A DNA stretch of 64,000 nt from Bacillus sp. N1-1 (GTDB lineage Bacteria; Bacillota; Bacilli; Bacillales; Guptibacillaceae), in NCBI RefSeq assembly GCF_009818105.1, contig NZ_CP046564.1, forward strand, positions 1,364,001 through 1,428,000. Direction: 5' to 3'. Positions 27,010-36,647 of this stretch are shown in pieces. The stretch's first letter is position 1. Each line of letters begins with the position of its first letter. The position numbers and the translations under genes were made by a program. The notes beneath the pieces are model-generated. The model had not been told where the DNA came from and searched no databases. It saw only the letters and a program-made list of their open reading frames with translations.

Positions 27010-27786
27010 ATGGGGAAAGTGTATTTAATTGGAGCTGGACCAGGAGACCCGGACTTGATTACATTAAAAGGAATCCGTGCGATCGAAGCATCAGATGTCA
27101 TCTTATACGACCGACTTATAAGTGAAGAACTATTAAACTATGCGAAACCTGGAGCGGAACTCATCTTTTGTGGGAAACTACCGAATTATCATGCGATGTC
27201 ACAGGAAACGATCAATCGTTTTCTCGTTAAATACGCAAAGAAAGGAAAAATCGTTTCAAGACTCAAAGGTGGAGATCCCTTCATTTTCGGACGCGGAGGA
27301 GAAGAAGCCGAATGGGTTAGTAAAAGAGGTATTCAGTTTGAAATTGTTCCTGGCATTACAGCAGGAGCTGCAGCCCCTGCGTATGCAGGTATACCGCTAA
27401 CCCACCGCTCGGTGAGTGGTTCCATCACTTTTATAACCGGGCATATTCAGTCAGGTGAAAATGAAGGAGAATGGGAGCACCTCGCCAAAGGAACAGGTAC
27501 CATTGCAATCTACATGGGTGTGAGCAAGCTACCTTCTATTTGTAAGAGGTTAATAACTTATGGTAGATCGGATGAAACGCCGGTTGGAGTGATCTATCAA
27601 GGTACAACAGAAGAGCAACTGGTTCTAACTGGAACGCTAGCTACCATTTCAGATCAAGTGAAAATGGCTAAGATGAAGAATCCTTCAATGATTGTCGTTG
27701 GTGAAGTTGTTTCCTATCATGAAAGTTTGAAATGGTTTGAGCCAGGAAGAGTGGTAACAGAAGCCGTTCAAGCGGAAGGGACATAA
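27010..27786 (+). CDS. nasF: Uroporphyrinogen-III C-methyltransferase NasF/SUMT
   Basis: 258 residues, ATG behind AAAAGGGAGCG. SUMT signatures: GKVYLIGAGPGDPDLITLKG, VSRLKGGDPFIFGRGGEE, VPGITAG and PVGVIYQGTT. It methylates uroporphyrinogen III to precorrin-2, the first step to the siroheme needed by NasD. Dehydrogenase/ferrochelatase activities must be encoded elsewhere. Confidence 0.95.
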   Translation: MGKVYLIGAGPGDPDLITLKGIRAIEASDVILYDRLISEELLNYAKPGAELIFCGKLPNYHAMSQETINRFLVKYAKKGKIVSRLKGGDPFIFGRGGEEAEWVSKRGIQFEIVPGITAGAAAPAYAGIPLTHRSVSGSITFITGHIQSGENEGEWEHLAKGTGTIAIYMGVSKLPSICKRLITYGRSDETPVGVIYQGTTEEQLVLTGTLATISDQVKMAKMKNPSMIVVGEVVSYHESLKWFEPGRVVTEAVQAEGT

Positions 27787-27832
27787 AGAGTGGTGCATTA
27801 CAGGGAGGTTTCTCAGAAAGCATAGTTATTTA

Positions 27833-27900
27833 TGGATGGATTCGGAATAGAGGAAAAGCTACGTCATTCTACGAGTTGTGGAGTGAGGTAGCTTTTTTAG
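27833..27900 (+). repeat. Direct repeat copy B: XRE gene tail plus terminator
   Basis: Copy of 17608-17675. In frame it still reads LWMDSE-stop, against FWMDPE-stop in the intact XRE gene, then the same hairpin terminator (27852-27898). It acts as the natural terminator of nasDEF and is a relic of a second XRE gene end, or of a segmental duplication. Confidence 0.9.
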
Positions 27901-27927
27901 TGTTAGTTTGCGGCTTGAATCATTGAG

Positions 27928-27966
27928 TTCGACAAATTCTAACATACATCGGGTGGTGACAGGCAC
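27928..27966 (+). repeat. REP-like 40-bp element, copy 2
   Basis: TTCGACA ... TAACATACATCGGGTGGTGACAGGCACT pattern in the same orientation and order (terminator, then this element) as at 17629-17945. It follows copy B after only 27 bases. Confidence 0.85.
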
Positions 27967-28031
27967 TAAAGACAAAAGACCTATGCTTAATCAGGAAGAA
28001 TGTCGTATACAAAATATTGAATAAGAGTTAT

Positions 28032-28053
28032 AAAATAGAATTTAGACTATTTT
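28032..28053 (+). promoter_or_regulatory. Inverted repeat upstream of the M14 peptidase
   Basis: AAAATAG-N8-CTATTTT lies 22-43 bases before the start codon, in the likely promoter region (TTGAAT at 28017-28022). A candidate operator; no regulator is assigned. Confidence 0.4.
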
Positions 28054-28074
28054 GATAAACTTAGGGGGAATGGG

Positions 28075-30474
28075 ATGAAGAAGCAACTAATTGCTGGTGC
28101 TGTGATGTTGGGTCTATTTGCAACACCGATGGCAGGGTCTGCAGAGACGAGCTGGAAGAACGTAAACTGGAACGAAACGATACAGGAGGAAGATGGTAGT
28201 CCGTTTAATAGCGAAAACTATGATTTTGTGAAGTACTCTGAAGTAGACGAAAAGCTTCAGGAGATTGAGAAAAGCAGCAATCGAATCACCGTAGAGACGC
28301 CTGCTCAGTCATCAGACGGACAGGATCTTTATGTGGTAACGGTTTCTGATCCAGAAGCAAAAGGGAAATTTGGCTACCAAAAAGCATTGAGAAAGAAGAT
28401 GTTTAAGAGCCCTGATAAAGCGGAGAAGTTTATCGAGAAGCATCCTGATTTTAAAGTGCCAGTGATGATCAATGCTTCGATTCATGGAACAGAGTTTGTT
28501 GGTTCTGATGCAGCACTTCAACTGATTGAGCGATTTGCAACGGCGGATGATGCGAAGACAAAGGAGTTACTGGAGAATCACATTTTAATTTTTAACGTGG
28601 TGGCCAATCCGGATGGGCGTATTGATGCGACTCGCTTTAACTCAAACGGAATCGATTTGAATCGCGATTTTATTACGCAATCTCAAGTTGAGACGAAGCA
28701 TACGGTTAATTTGATTAAAGAATGGAATCCGATGGTGTTTCTTGATTTGCACGGATATGTGAAAGCGTATGGCGGAGAAACTAGTCCTGGTCTAATTGAA
28801 CCGTGTACACCGCCACATAACCCAAATTATGAATATGATTTGTATTCAAAGTGGGCGATGGATCAGGCAGAATCAATGGAAGGGAATATTGTTGATCATC
28901 GGAGTGAATACGACAATACCAATACAGGTACATCCAATGTGAATTATCAAACGATGACGGGCACATACATACCGCAGCGTGACGACGAAGCAGGCTGGGA
29001 TGATTATCCACCGATCTTCACACCGATGTATGCGATGTACCACGGTGCTTATGGATACACGCTTGAAGCCCCAACAAATGACTGGGACGGCGTGAAGTGG
29101 CACTACGATGCGGTAATGGGAGCGCTGGAGTTTTCAAATGATAACAAAGAAGAAATGATCAAGGATCAGATCGAAGTATTTAAGCGCGGGATCCAGTTCG
29201 ATCACCCGTATCATACGGAAGGCTTTTTCCCACAGGCTTATATTCTTCCTGTAGATGAAGCGGATCCAACTGCGACGGAAAAAGCAGTGGAGCACCTCAT
29301 GTTCAATGATATCGAAGTGTCACAAGTGAAAAAGTCATTTACGTTCGATGGAGAAACGTATCCTGCAGGCACTTACATCGTCGATATGAGTCAGGCAAAA
29401 GCGGGACTTGCGAATACGATGCTGTGGGATGGGGAAGACATCACGGATATTACTCCGGCAATGTATGATATTTCAGCATGGAATCTTCCTGAACTTTGGG
29501 GCTTTGAGGCGATTGAAGTAGAGGCTGGAAGTTTCTTTGACGTAAAAACGTTTGATGTGAAGAAGGTAGATGGAGAAGGTCTATTAATTGGGGATGGCCC
29601 TTATGTGATCCAAAACTCCTCTGTAAAAGCAGTGAACCTGGTAAATACACTCATTGATAAAGGCTTTGATGTTCAGTGGGGAGAAGATGGTGCGTTCTAT
29701 GTTGATGAAGCACCGACGACTGAGTTGAAAAAGCTTGTGAAAGAATCGGGTATTGAGGTTGCGACAGCCTCTTTAGTGGAAGGAAAAGAACTCACTTCTC
29801 AAAACGTAACGATTTTAAAAGATGGTGGGATTTACAAAGCACAATCTCATGCTGGAACACGATTGGCACTTGAGCGTTTAGGTTTTAATGTAACGGAAAT
29901 CACGCCACGCGAACTTGCGGAAAATGGTCTTGGTGATACAGATGTATTCTTCTATAGTGGAACGTCTCGTTTGATCTCCTACAACAATACCGAGGCGAAT
30001 GCACCGTTTGGGTTGGAGAACGAAAGCCAATACCAGGCGTTTAAGCAGCAGGTTCAATCGTATGTAGATCGTGGCGGCAAGTACGTTGCAGTAGGAGCTG
30101 GTGCATCTGATGCGTCGAAAAAGCTTGGCGTAACCGATGTAACGGTGAACAAAGGCTACTCAAACAGCAACGGTATTGTAAAAGTGGACTACGGTTCTGA
30201 ACTTTTAACGTCAGGATATGGATTGGATGATTACGGCTTTGTGTATCAACCGGTTTGGTATTCGAATGTTGAAAATGTCGACGTGCATGCTTCGTTTGAT
30301 ACGGGAGACTTCTTTGTAGCTGGTCACTGGGAGAACCGTGACGCTGCAGAAGGTCAGCCGGTTATCGTAAAAGAACGTGATCAAGACGTCACGTTGATTG
30401 GAATAGAAGCTGGTTTCCGTGATCATACAGATGATCTGTTCCGACTTCTTTCGAATGCGGTGTTTAGTGAGTAA
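28075..30474 (+). CDS. Secreted M14-family zinc carboxypeptidase
   Basis: 799 residues, ATG behind TTAGGGGG. Cleavable signal peptide (MKKQLIAGAVMLGLFATPMA, cleavage near GSA-ET). The peptidase domain (about 45-400) shows zinc ligands HGTE and the later histidine in FLDLHGY, substrate-binding NPDGR and GIDLNRDF, and the catalytic glutamate in YTLEAP. The C-terminal third (about 560-799; RGGKYVAVGAGASDASK) looks like a class-I amidotransferase-like fold without an evident nucleophile. Probably digests extracellular peptides. Confidence 0.92.
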   Translation: MKKQLIAGAVMLGLFATPMAGSAETSWKNVNWNETIQEEDGSPFNSENYDFVKYSEVDEKLQEIEKSSNRITVETPAQSSDGQDLYVVTVSDPEAKGKFGYQKALRKKMFKSPDKAEKFIEKHPDFKVPVMINASIHGTEFVGSDAALQLIERFATADDAKTKELLENHILIFNVVANPDGRIDATRFNSNGIDLNRDFITQSQVETKHTVNLIKEWNPMVFLDLHGYVKAYGGETSPGLIEPCTPPHNPNYEYDLYSKWAMDQAESMEGNIVDHRSEYDNTNTGTSNVNYQTMTGTYIPQRDDEAGWDDYPPIFTPMYAMYHGAYGYTLEAPTNDWDGVKWHYDAVMGALEFSNDNKEEMIKDQIEVFKRGIQFDHPYHTEGFFPQAYILPVDEADPTATEKAVEHLMFNDIEVSQVKKSFTFDGETYPAGTYIVDMSQAKAGLANTMLWDGEDITDITPAMYDISAWNLPELWGFEAIEVEAGSFFDVKTFDVKKVDGEGLLIGDGPYVIQNSSVKAVNLVNTLIDKGFDVQWGEDGAFYVDEAPTTELKKLVKESGIEVATASLVEGKELTSQNVTILKDGGIYKAQSHAGTRLALERLGFNVTEITPRELAENGLGDTDVFFYSGTSRLISYNNTEANAPFGLENESQYQAFKQQVQSYVDRGGKYVAVGAGASDASKKLGVTDVTVNKGYSNSNGIVKVDYGSELLTSGYGLDDYGFVYQPVWYSNVENVDVHASFDTGDFFVAGHWENRDAAEGQPVIVKERDQDVTLIGIEAGFRDHTDDLFRLLSNAVFSE

Positions 30475-30479
30475 AGCAG

Positions 30480-30515
30480 GAATCAGTGAGGGAAGGTCCT
30501 CACTGATTCTTTTTT
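30480..30515 (+). terminator. Rho-independent terminator
   Basis: Twelve-bp stem (GAATCAGTGAGG with CCTCACTGATTC), six-base loop, six Ts. Confidence 0.93.
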
Positions 30516-30636
30516 ATTTTATCTAATTTAGCAGGGAAAAGGAGAAGTCATTCAAAGCTGAGGTTCATGTATTTCAATTATGCATAAAGCTCCTTATGGG
30601 CATGATGAGCTTATACGTAAGAAAGAGGTGCTCATC

Positions 30637-31359
30637 ATGGAAATAGTAATGGATGCCTTGAAGGTGATCTTTCGAATCGTGACGATCCTTCCTTTAATGC
30701 TGGCCATTGGGCTTTACATGGGGAAGCGCTCGATCGGAGAGCTTCCTGTGTTTGATTTTCTTGTTGTGCTTGTTTTTGGTGCGGTCGTAGGAGCGGATAT
30801 TGCAGATCCGAACATTGACCATATTCACACAGTTGTCGCGATGATTGCGATTGCTCTTTTGCAGAAGCTCATTATTAAAATAAAGCTTAAAAATCAGAAA
30901 GCTGGAAAGCTGTTTACGTTCGAACCGACTGTGGTGATGTACCAAGGGAAATTCCTAAGGGACAATATGAAACACATCCAATACTCGATCGATAATATTC
31001 TTCAAATGCTTCGTGAAAAAGATGTCTTTCATACAGATGATGTGGAACTGGCAATCGTGGAGGCGAATGGACGGCTTAGTGTGAAATTATATCCAAGTAA
31101 AGAAACTCCGTTGCGAGAAGATATGGCGTTTTACAAGAAGGGGAATGATTATGAGATTCCCGTTATCTTGGATGGGCGTGTTCAGAAAGATTTGTTGAAA
31201 CATATTGGACGAACCGAAGCATGGCTGATGGACGAGCTTCGGAAGGCTGGGGACATAAAGGCATCTTCTGTTTTTTACGCGGGTGTTACTGGTGAGGGAA
31301 AGTTTGTTATTTCTCTGAAAGATCAGGCAATAAAAGATATACCACCTGTTAACCATTGA
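30637..31359 (+). CDS. DUF421 (YetF-type) membrane protein
   Basis: 240 residues; ATG at 30637 follows AAAGAGGTG, so an in-frame ATG at 30580 is rejected. Three N-terminal membrane helices (about 7-27, 37-56, 62-80) and the family's FDFLVVLVFGAVVGADIADP stretch, then a cytoplasmic alpha/beta DUF421 domain. YetF-type proteins are abundant in spore formers and linked to spore membranes; the exact role is not established. Confidence 0.88.
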   Translation: MEIVMDALKVIFRIVTILPLMLAIGLYMGKRSIGELPVFDFLVVLVFGAVVGADIADPNIDHIHTVVAMIAIALLQKLIIKIKLKNQKAGKLFTFEPTVVMYQGKFLRDNMKHIQYSIDNILQMLREKDVFHTDDVELAIVEANGRLSVKLYPSKETPLREDMAFYKKGNDYEIPVILDGRVQKDLLKHIGRTEAWLMDELRKAGDIKASSVFYAGVTGEGKFVISLKDQAIKDIPPVNH

Positions 31360-31397
31360 AATGGGGAAGATGTTTGGACGCAGGGGGGATAATGGTG

Positions 31398-31426
31398 AAG
31401 GCGTGTCAGCGATGACACGCCTTTTT
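31398..31426. terminator. Rho-independent terminator
   Basis: Eleven-bp stem (AAGGCGTGTCA with TGACACGCCTT), four-base GCGA loop and five Ts; lies between DUF421 and the small minus-strand gene. Confidence 0.92.
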
Positions 31427-31482
31427 CATATGTTTGATGAAAACAAGATAATTGATGCGTTTTCTTATCGTGGGACGAGGAA

Positions 31483-31650
31483 CTATTGCTTATGCTTTTT
31501 TCGGTGTTGATCTTCTTCTTTTGTTTCAAGCATGCCATAGTCACCATTCATCGCCTGTTCATCTTGATCGACACCAAGATCAGCTTCATTTACGTATGAC
31601 TTCTTAAGAGCAGTTGGCTGGTTTGCAAATTTTTTCTTGTTTAATTTCAT
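31483..31650 (-). CDS. Small hydrophilic protein (55 aa)
   Basis: ATG at 31650 is preceded by AGAGGTGAT with good spacing. The protein is charged, lacks membrane helices, and has a central DQDEQAMNGDYGMLETKEED segment resembling short DUF4021-type Bacillus proteins; that family link is from memory and uncertain. It converges with the DUF421 gene. Confidence 0.65.
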   Translation of the reverse strand: MKLNKKKFANQPTALKKSYVNEADLGVDQDEQAMNGDYGMLETKEEDQHRKKHKQ

Positions 31651-31715
31651 TAGAATCACCTCTAGTGATTAGGATGGCTTAATGGTGGATGGATATACGT
31701 ATTGAGTGGGAGGAT

Positions 31716-31770
31716 TCGGGTGGTGACAGGCACTCGCGAAACAGGCACTCGCGAAACAGGCACTCGCAAA
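31716..31770 (+). repeat. REP-like core with triplicated 15-bp unit
   Basis: Core TCGGGTGGTGACAGGCACT at 31716-31734, whose end has been expanded into three tandem 15-base units ACAGGCACTCGCGAA (31726-31740, 31741-31755, 31756-31770; the last with one change). Confidence 0.85.
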
Positions 31771-31788
31771 TGGTGTCGATACAGGTTA

Positions 31789-31869
31789 ATGAAAGGCGTC
31801 ATTGCGATTGTTGTTATTGGGATAGCGCTTATTCTAGTACCAACAAATCATAAGAATAGGTATCGTTAA
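31789..31869 (+). CDS. Possible 26-residue membrane peptide
   Basis: ATG at 31789 to TAA at 31869 encodes MKGVIAIVVIGIALILVPTN plus a basic KNRYR end: one hydrophobic helix. The ribosome binding site (ACAGGT) is weak, so translation is uncertain. Confidence 0.3.
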   Translation: MKGVIAIVVIGIALILVPTNHKNRYR

Positions 31870-31954
31870 GCCTTAAATGCAACAATATTGCAATTTAAAG
31901 AGGAGCTCTTTCTTACGACATAGAAGTAGTTTTAAGTTTGAAGGAGGTTTTCAC

Positions 31955-32761
31955 ATGAATTATGCTGTGTCTATCACTGATACAAAGAAGACGGAAGAAA
32001 TTGAACAGAGTGGGTTAACAGTTTTAAATTATCTTGAATCCTATCACGAGTCTTTGAACCAAATTACGTCGATTGAAGAGCCGCCAAGAGGCATTGTTTT
32101 CCACGATTTAGAGTCAGCTACGAAGCTGTATTCAACAATTCCGCTGCCAGCTTATACGTCGAGAGATCTGATTCATCTCACGCCACTATTGGAAACGTGG
32201 AAACAAATTTACTTAACAACAACGAATAGCGTGAAAGAAGTGGAAGAGTATTATCGGAATCTCGAGATGGTGGATGTAGCTGAAATTGCTGCTCATGAAT
32301 TAACGCATCATGCGGATTTCTTTCATTCTGAGTTTGAAGATTGGGATGGGAATGCGAGTGACATGTGGTTTGAAGAAGGGATCTGTTTCTATTTACCGCG
32401 TAAGCTCTTAATGTCTGAAGAACGGTTTGAGAGAGTGATGGAGGTAGAACGACTGTTGATTCAGGCTTATAAAGAAGAGTATGGCGAGTACTCGTTAGAT
32501 GTCTTTGGTGAAGCGGGGTATCGAGGTGGAGATAATTTTGATTACTCTGCTGCGTTTTATGACTACTGGAGAAGTACGAGAACAGTTATGAGGCTAATCG
32601 ATGAGTATTGTGAAGGAAATGTCGAGAAGTTGATCAGCTGTTATCGAGAGTGGGTAGATGATGGAGAGAAAGGACGCCTTCAGGATTTCTTTATTGAGAG
32701 ATTTGAGCTTTCAGAAGAAGTGGGGAGAGAACTTTGGCTACATACTCAAGCGACGGTTTAA
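31955..32761 (+). CDS. HExxH zinc-dependent peptidase-like protein
   Basis: 268 residues; ATG at 31955 follows GAAGGAGG, and an in-frame ATG at 31877 is rejected. The zinc motif HELTHH (about 114-119) with a downstream FEEGICFY glutamate fits the gluzincin (MA-clan) arrangement HExxH-xn-E. No signal peptide, so likely cytoplasmic. Family beyond that not recognised; substrate unknown. Confidence 0.75.
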   Translation: MNYAVSITDTKKTEEIEQSGLTVLNYLESYHESLNQITSIEEPPRGIVFHDLESATKLYSTIPLPAYTSRDLIHLTPLLETWKQIYLTTTNSVKEVEEYYRNLEMVDVAEIAAHELTHHADFFHSEFEDWDGNASDMWFEEGICFYLPRKLLMSEERFERVMEVERLLIQAYKEEYGEYSLDVFGEAGYRGGDNFDYSAAFYDYWRSTRTVMRLIDEYCEGNVEKLISCYREWVDDGEKGRLQDFFIERFELSEEVGRELWLHTQATV

Positions 32762-32786
32762 GTGATGAAGACACACAAGAAATTTT

Positions 32787-32826
32787 GTCGACAAATTCTA
32801 ACAGAAAGCGGGTGGTGCCTGGCACC
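32787..32826 (+). repeat. REP-like 40-bp element, copy 3 (palindromic end)
   Basis: TCGACAAATTCTAACA followed by GCGGGTGGTGCCTGGCACC. The end is more palindromic than in other copies and merges with a terminator stem. Confidence 0.82.
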
Positions 32827-32835
32827 GCCCGCTTT
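32805..32835. terminator. Bidirectional terminator formed from the REP-like element
   Basis: AAAGCGGGTGGTG pairs with CACCGCCCGCTTT (one G-U), loop CCTGG region, A and T tracts on either side. It lies between the convergent peptidase and bceB genes. Confidence 0.88.
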
Positions 32836-32839
32836 TTCT

Positions 32840-34786
32840 TTATAACGCTTCTCTAATGACTTTCTTGTAGTAAGCGACGGATAGTCCACTAAATATCGAG
32901 TACAGAAACGTATAAATCCCCATCACGATCAGCATGGGTGTATAGAGTTCGGTTCCGAAGAAAAACCAGCCGGAACGGACGGCGAAATAACCGTGTAGAA
33001 TGCCAACGACAAGTGGGATGCCGAAGTTCACCATCTGCTTGCTGCGAATGCCGCGTGAAAGGTCCGCCTGCGTGAAACCAAGCTTTCTAAGAACGGTATA
33101 ATTCGGACGTTCTTCTTCTCCTTCATTCATCTGTTTAAAGTAGAGAATGCAGCCAGAAGTAATCAGAAACGTAAGACCGAGGAAGCCGACGATAAACATG
33201 ATAAGCCCCATATTTTCCTTTTGCTCTTGGAAGGCTTCGTACTGGGAGCTTCTCCCCTGGTCATCTTCAAAGGAAAGTGACTGGAATAAGTCGGTGGCTT
33301 CAGGTAACTTTGAGTCGTTTTCCACATTAAAGCCAGTATAGGTGAGAGGTTCATCTTGGATTTCTTCATCCATATCCTTCTGAAGAGCCACAAATGTCGT
33401 TTCATCGACAACGACCGTCGGGAGCCCACCATCAGAATAAGTATAAGGAAGGATGTAGTTCTGTTTGAGACCAAGATAGTTCTGAGCGGTCACTTCTTCT
33501 TTTCCTTTTAGTTGAATGATCCCCTCGTTTTCAAAGCTAATAACGGTATCAAGAATTTTACTAAAGCCAGTAAAAACCGCTTCATCAGGGGATACATCGA
33601 TATCAGTAAGGGTTTCATCACTGATTACAGGTAAAATCATTTCACTAGCATCAAATGCAGTGTTAGACGGTTGTTTCGCAACAATGTCTTTAGTTAAAAC
33701 CGTTGCTTGAAGTACGTCCAACTCATTGGTCGTGAAGTCGTAGCCCTTTTCCTTCAGTTCCTTTTCAAACCGATTCACATTCTGCTCTTCCGCCAGTGAG
33801 AAATGGTCTGGAATATTTTGTTTAGCCGTTTTTTCTGCTGAATAATACGAAATATAGCTGAGCGAAGAAAGGGCGATCGCGAGTGCTGAAACAGTCGTAA
33901 TGATTGTAAGCAGAAGCGAGTTTGATTTCATTCGAAACATGATCGACGATAGCGAAAGAACATCGTTAATGTTCAAATAGCCTTCTTTTCGTTTTCGAAG
34001 CAGGTTGGCAACAAAACGGATCGACCCTTTGTAGAAAAAGTACGTTCCAAGGATGACGCTTCCTAGAATGAAAATCATGACTAATAGAAGTTCATTCATC
34101 TCTGAAAAATCGCCATCAAACAGTTTACTGGATACGTAATAGCCAGTGATAATTAAGACGAGTCCAAGTACGCCCATCGTGATTTCCCGAACCGATATCC
34201 CTTTCATTCGGCCTTCCGTTTTCGACGTGACCCGGAAAAGCGAGAGAATGCTTTGTGCCTTAATAAAGATCCAATTTGTTAGCATAATGACACCAAAAAT
34301 GGCGAAGAAAACGATAACGGTCTGCACGAAAGCCGCGGTGGAAAAGTTTAAGCTCGCGACACCATCAATCCCGGTCGCTTTGAAAAGTACCATTTGGATC
34401 AGCTTGGAAAATGAAAAGCCGACGAAAATGCCAATGAGCATAGATCCAATATAGATAAGCAAATTTTCTATCGTTAAGATTCGAAAGATGCGTCCTTTTG
34501 TCATGCCAATTAATTGAAACAGTCCAATTTCTTTGCCACGTCGCTTGATGAAAATGCTATTCGCGTAGACGAGAAAAACAGTAACGATCACAACAAGCAT
34601 GACGGAAGCTGCTCGGATCGCTGCGGCCATCTTAGTCGAGGTTTCCATGTTGTCGACACCTGGGTCATATTGAAGAGTGACGAAGGAAAAGTAGAGACCG
34701 ACACTAAAGATCAGGGCAAAGACGTACAGGTAATAGTTCTTCAGGTTCTTCTTTAAGTTCTTCAGAATCATGTGATTAATGTTCAT
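32840..34786 (-). CDS. bceB: BceB-type ABC permease (peptide antibiotic sensing/detoxification)
   Basis: 648 residues; ATG at 34786 overlaps the ATPase end by 11 bases, an earlier GTG at 34798 is less likely. Ten membrane helices with the large extracellular loop (about 325-530) between helices 7 and 8 that defines BceB/VraG/YxdM permeases, and two FtsX segments ([35 protein letters not shown]). These transporters free lipid II-cycle targets from peptides such as bacitracin and signal to their kinase. The specific antibiotic is unknown. Confidence 0.9.
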   Translation of the reverse strand: MNINHMILKNLKKNLKNYYLYVFALIFSVGLYFSFVTLQYDPGVDNMETSTKMAAAIRAASVMLVVIVTVFLVYANSIFIKRRGKEIGLFQLIGMTKGRIFRILTIENLLIYIGSMLIGIFVGFSFSKLIQMVLFKATGIDGVASLNFSTAAFVQTVIVFFAIFGVIMLTNWIFIKAQSILSLFRVTSKTEGRMKGISVREITMGVLGLVLIITGYYVSSKLFDGDFSEMNELLLVMIFILGSVILGTYFFYKGSIRFVANLLRKRKEGYLNINDVLSLSSIMFRMKSNSLLLTIITTVSALAIALSSLSYISYYSAEKTAKQNIPDHFSLAEEQNVNRFEKELKEKGYDFTTNELDVLQATVLTKDIVAKQPSNTAFDASEMILPVISDETLTDIDVSPDEAVFTGFSKILDTVISFENEGIIQLKGKEEVTAQNYLGLKQNYILPYTYSDGGLPTVVVDETTFVALQKDMDEEIQDEPLTYTGFNVENDSKLPEATDLFQSLSFEDDQGRSSQYEAFQEQKENMGLIMFIVGFLGLTFLITSGCILYFKQMNEGEEERPNYTVLRKLGFTQADLSRGIRSKQMVNFGIPLVVGILHGYFAVRSGWFFFGTELYTPMLIVMGIYTFLYSIFSGLSVAYYKKVIREAL

Positions 34787-35540
34787 ACTGAACACCACCG
34801 AGCACGCCCTGCGTTTTCATAATGTCTTTTAAAAATGATTGGCGAGATTCAGTCCCTTTATTAAGCTGGGTGTAAATCCGGCCGTCTCGAATGAAAATGA
34901 CGCGACTACTGTAGCTAGCTGCAACGGGATCGTGGGTGACCATTGCAATCGTCGCTTCCCGCGTCTGATTTAAGTCGCTTAGCTTATTCAAAAGGTCAGA
35001 TGCCGACTTTGAATCAAGTGCCCCGGTTGGCTCGTCAGCAAAAATGATGCTTGGATTGTGGACAAAGGCCCGTGCGGCTGAAGTACGTTGCTTTTGCCCT
35101 CCTGAGATTTCGTTCGGATACTTATCCTGGATGTCATGAATGCCGAGTTCACTGGCGAGCGCATCAAATGCTACAGTTGCTTCTTTTTTAGAAACTTTTG
35201 CAATTGAAAGAGGAAGCAGTACATTTTCCTTCACCGTTAACGTATCAAGCAGGTTGTATTCTTGAAAAATGAACCCAAGGTGACGTTTTCGAAATTCAGC
35301 AAGCTGTTTTTCTTTTTGCTTCGTCATTTCTTGTCCTTCAATCTTAATCGATCCACCACTTACGCGATCGATTGAAGAGAGCACGTTCAGTAGTGTCGTT
35401 TTTCCAGAGCCTGATGCGCCCATGATGCTAATAAACTCGCCACGCTCAATCGAAACATCGATTCCCATTAGCACATCTTGTTTCATAAACTTATTTCCAT
35501 AGCTTTTTTGGATTTTGCTTGCTTCAAGTACGTTGGTCAT
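34776..35540 (-). CDS. bceA: BceA-type ABC ATPase
   Basis: 254 residues, ATG behind TTGGAGGAAA. Walker [10 protein letters not shown], signature [15 protein letters not shown], Walker [14 protein letters not shown]-switch THD. Pairs with BceB. Confidence 0.92.
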   Translation of the reverse strand: MTNVLEASKIQKSYGNKFMKQDVLMGIDVSIERGEFISIMGASGSGKTTLLNVLSSIDRVSGGSIKIEGQEMTKQKEKQLAEFRKRHLGFIFQEYNLLDTLTVKENVLLPLSIAKVSKKEATVAFDALASELGIHDIQDKYPNEISGGQKQRTSAARAFVHNPSIIFADEPTGALDSKSASDLLNKLSDLNQTREATIAMVTHDPVAASYSSRVIFIRDGRIYTQLNKGTESRQSFLKDIMKTQGVLGGVQYEH

Positions 35541-35572
35541 TAAATTTCCTCCAATGGATTGCTGATACTTAT

Positions 35573-35647
35573 AGTATAAAGAGGGTCATTCCGTCTTTCC
35601 TTCGATTCGCCGAACAATAAGAGAAGGCGTGTGACATTGTTGTCACA
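35573..35647 (-). promoter_or_regulatory. bceAB promoter with BceR-type operator
   Basis: Perfect inverted repeat TGTGACATTGTTGTCACA (35630-35647) contains TGACA-N4-TGTCA, matching the BceR-type TNACA-N4-TGTNA pattern. A TATACT -10 lies at 35578-35573 on the minus strand, so the operator centre is about 70 bases upstream of the start. The operator overlaps the last codons of bceS. Confidence 0.7.
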
Positions 35648-36647
35648 TGCCTCGTATTTGGTCAAAATCATTTCGTTCTGGGAAAGTGAGTGTAAAAGTA
35701 GTACCCATTCCTGACTCTGAGATTACATCGATGTTTACTTTTAAATGATCTGCAATTTTCCTTGTGAGATAGAGGCCCATTCCTGTTGCAGCTGAATCGT
35801 GATGGTTCGCAGTTGACGTAAAACCTTTCTCGAAAATGCGAGGTAGATCACGTTGCATGATTCCACGTCCCTTGTCCTTTATGAGAAGGACAGGTTGATG
35901 GCCATTCATTTTGCTCACAATCGAAATGTCACTGTTTTCACTGTATTTCACAGCGTTTGTCAGCAGTTGACGGAGCATAAAAGCGAGCCATTTCGCATCA
36001 CTTAAAAGTTCAGTGACGTTCAAATCAAGATCAAAACCAATTCCCCGCTGTTTGCACCAGGTACGTAAGGGAGTAATCTCCCCAACCAATATTTTTTCAA
36101 GATTTATTTTTTCGATATACAGGTCATTCTCAATCGCTGGCATACGTTTTTGGTGAAGCTGCTGATCAAGTAGAAAGTGAATCCGAAGCCATTCGTAGGT
36201 AAGCTGCTCGTTTAGTTCACGGTCTTCGACACGGTCCATCAGCAAATGAAGCGCTGTAAGAGGTGTTTTTACTTCATGGATCCACGTGATGAGATCATCT
36301 TTTTCGATTTCAAGCTGGTGTTTCATGTGGCTGGACTCGTCTTTAAGCTGATCAATTTGTTCGGATATGACTTGCTCCACCACTTTTTCAAATGGGCTTG
36401 TCGCCTTTTGGATGCTTGTAACATCAAAGTTCGTTTCCCGTTCTTCCAGCTCTTTATAAAATGTCGTTTCTTTAACGAATCGTAATAGTAGAAAAAGAAA
36501 GAAGAGGAGAGAAGTTAGAAAAACTGCATATAGCATTGAGCTGAAAGGGATTGTTGCATCAACATATGTAATGAGAAGAAAGCACGCTTCTATGAAAAGG
36601 ATAAATAGTATCCAACTACGTCGTTCTTTCAAAAAACGCCACATCAT
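35643..36647 (-). CDS. bceS: BceS-type intramembrane-sensing histidine kinase
   Basis: 334 residues; its ATG overlaps the bceR stop (ATGA). Two adjacent membrane helices (about 11-30 and 37-57) with almost no extracellular loop, so it cannot sense peptides itself and relies on BceAB. DHp with WIHEVKTPL, HATPase_c with QLLTNAVKYS, DKGRGI and GMGLYLTRKI. Confidence 0.92.
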   Translation of the reverse strand: MMWRFLKERRSWILFILFIEACFLLITYVDATIPFSSMLYAVFLTSLLFFLFLLLRFVKETTFYKELEERETNFDVTSIQKATSPFEKVVEQVISEQIDQLKDESSHMKHQLEIEKDDLITWIHEVKTPLTALHLLMDRVEDRELNEQLTYEWLRIHFLLDQQLHQKRMPAIENDLYIEKINLEKILVGEITPLRTWCKQRGIGFDLDLNVTELLSDAKWLAFMLRQLLTNAVKYSENSDISIVSKMNGHQPVLLIKDKGRGIMQRDLPRIFEKGFTSTANHHDSAATGMGLYLTRKIADHLKVNIDVISESGMGTTFTLTFPERNDFDQIRGM

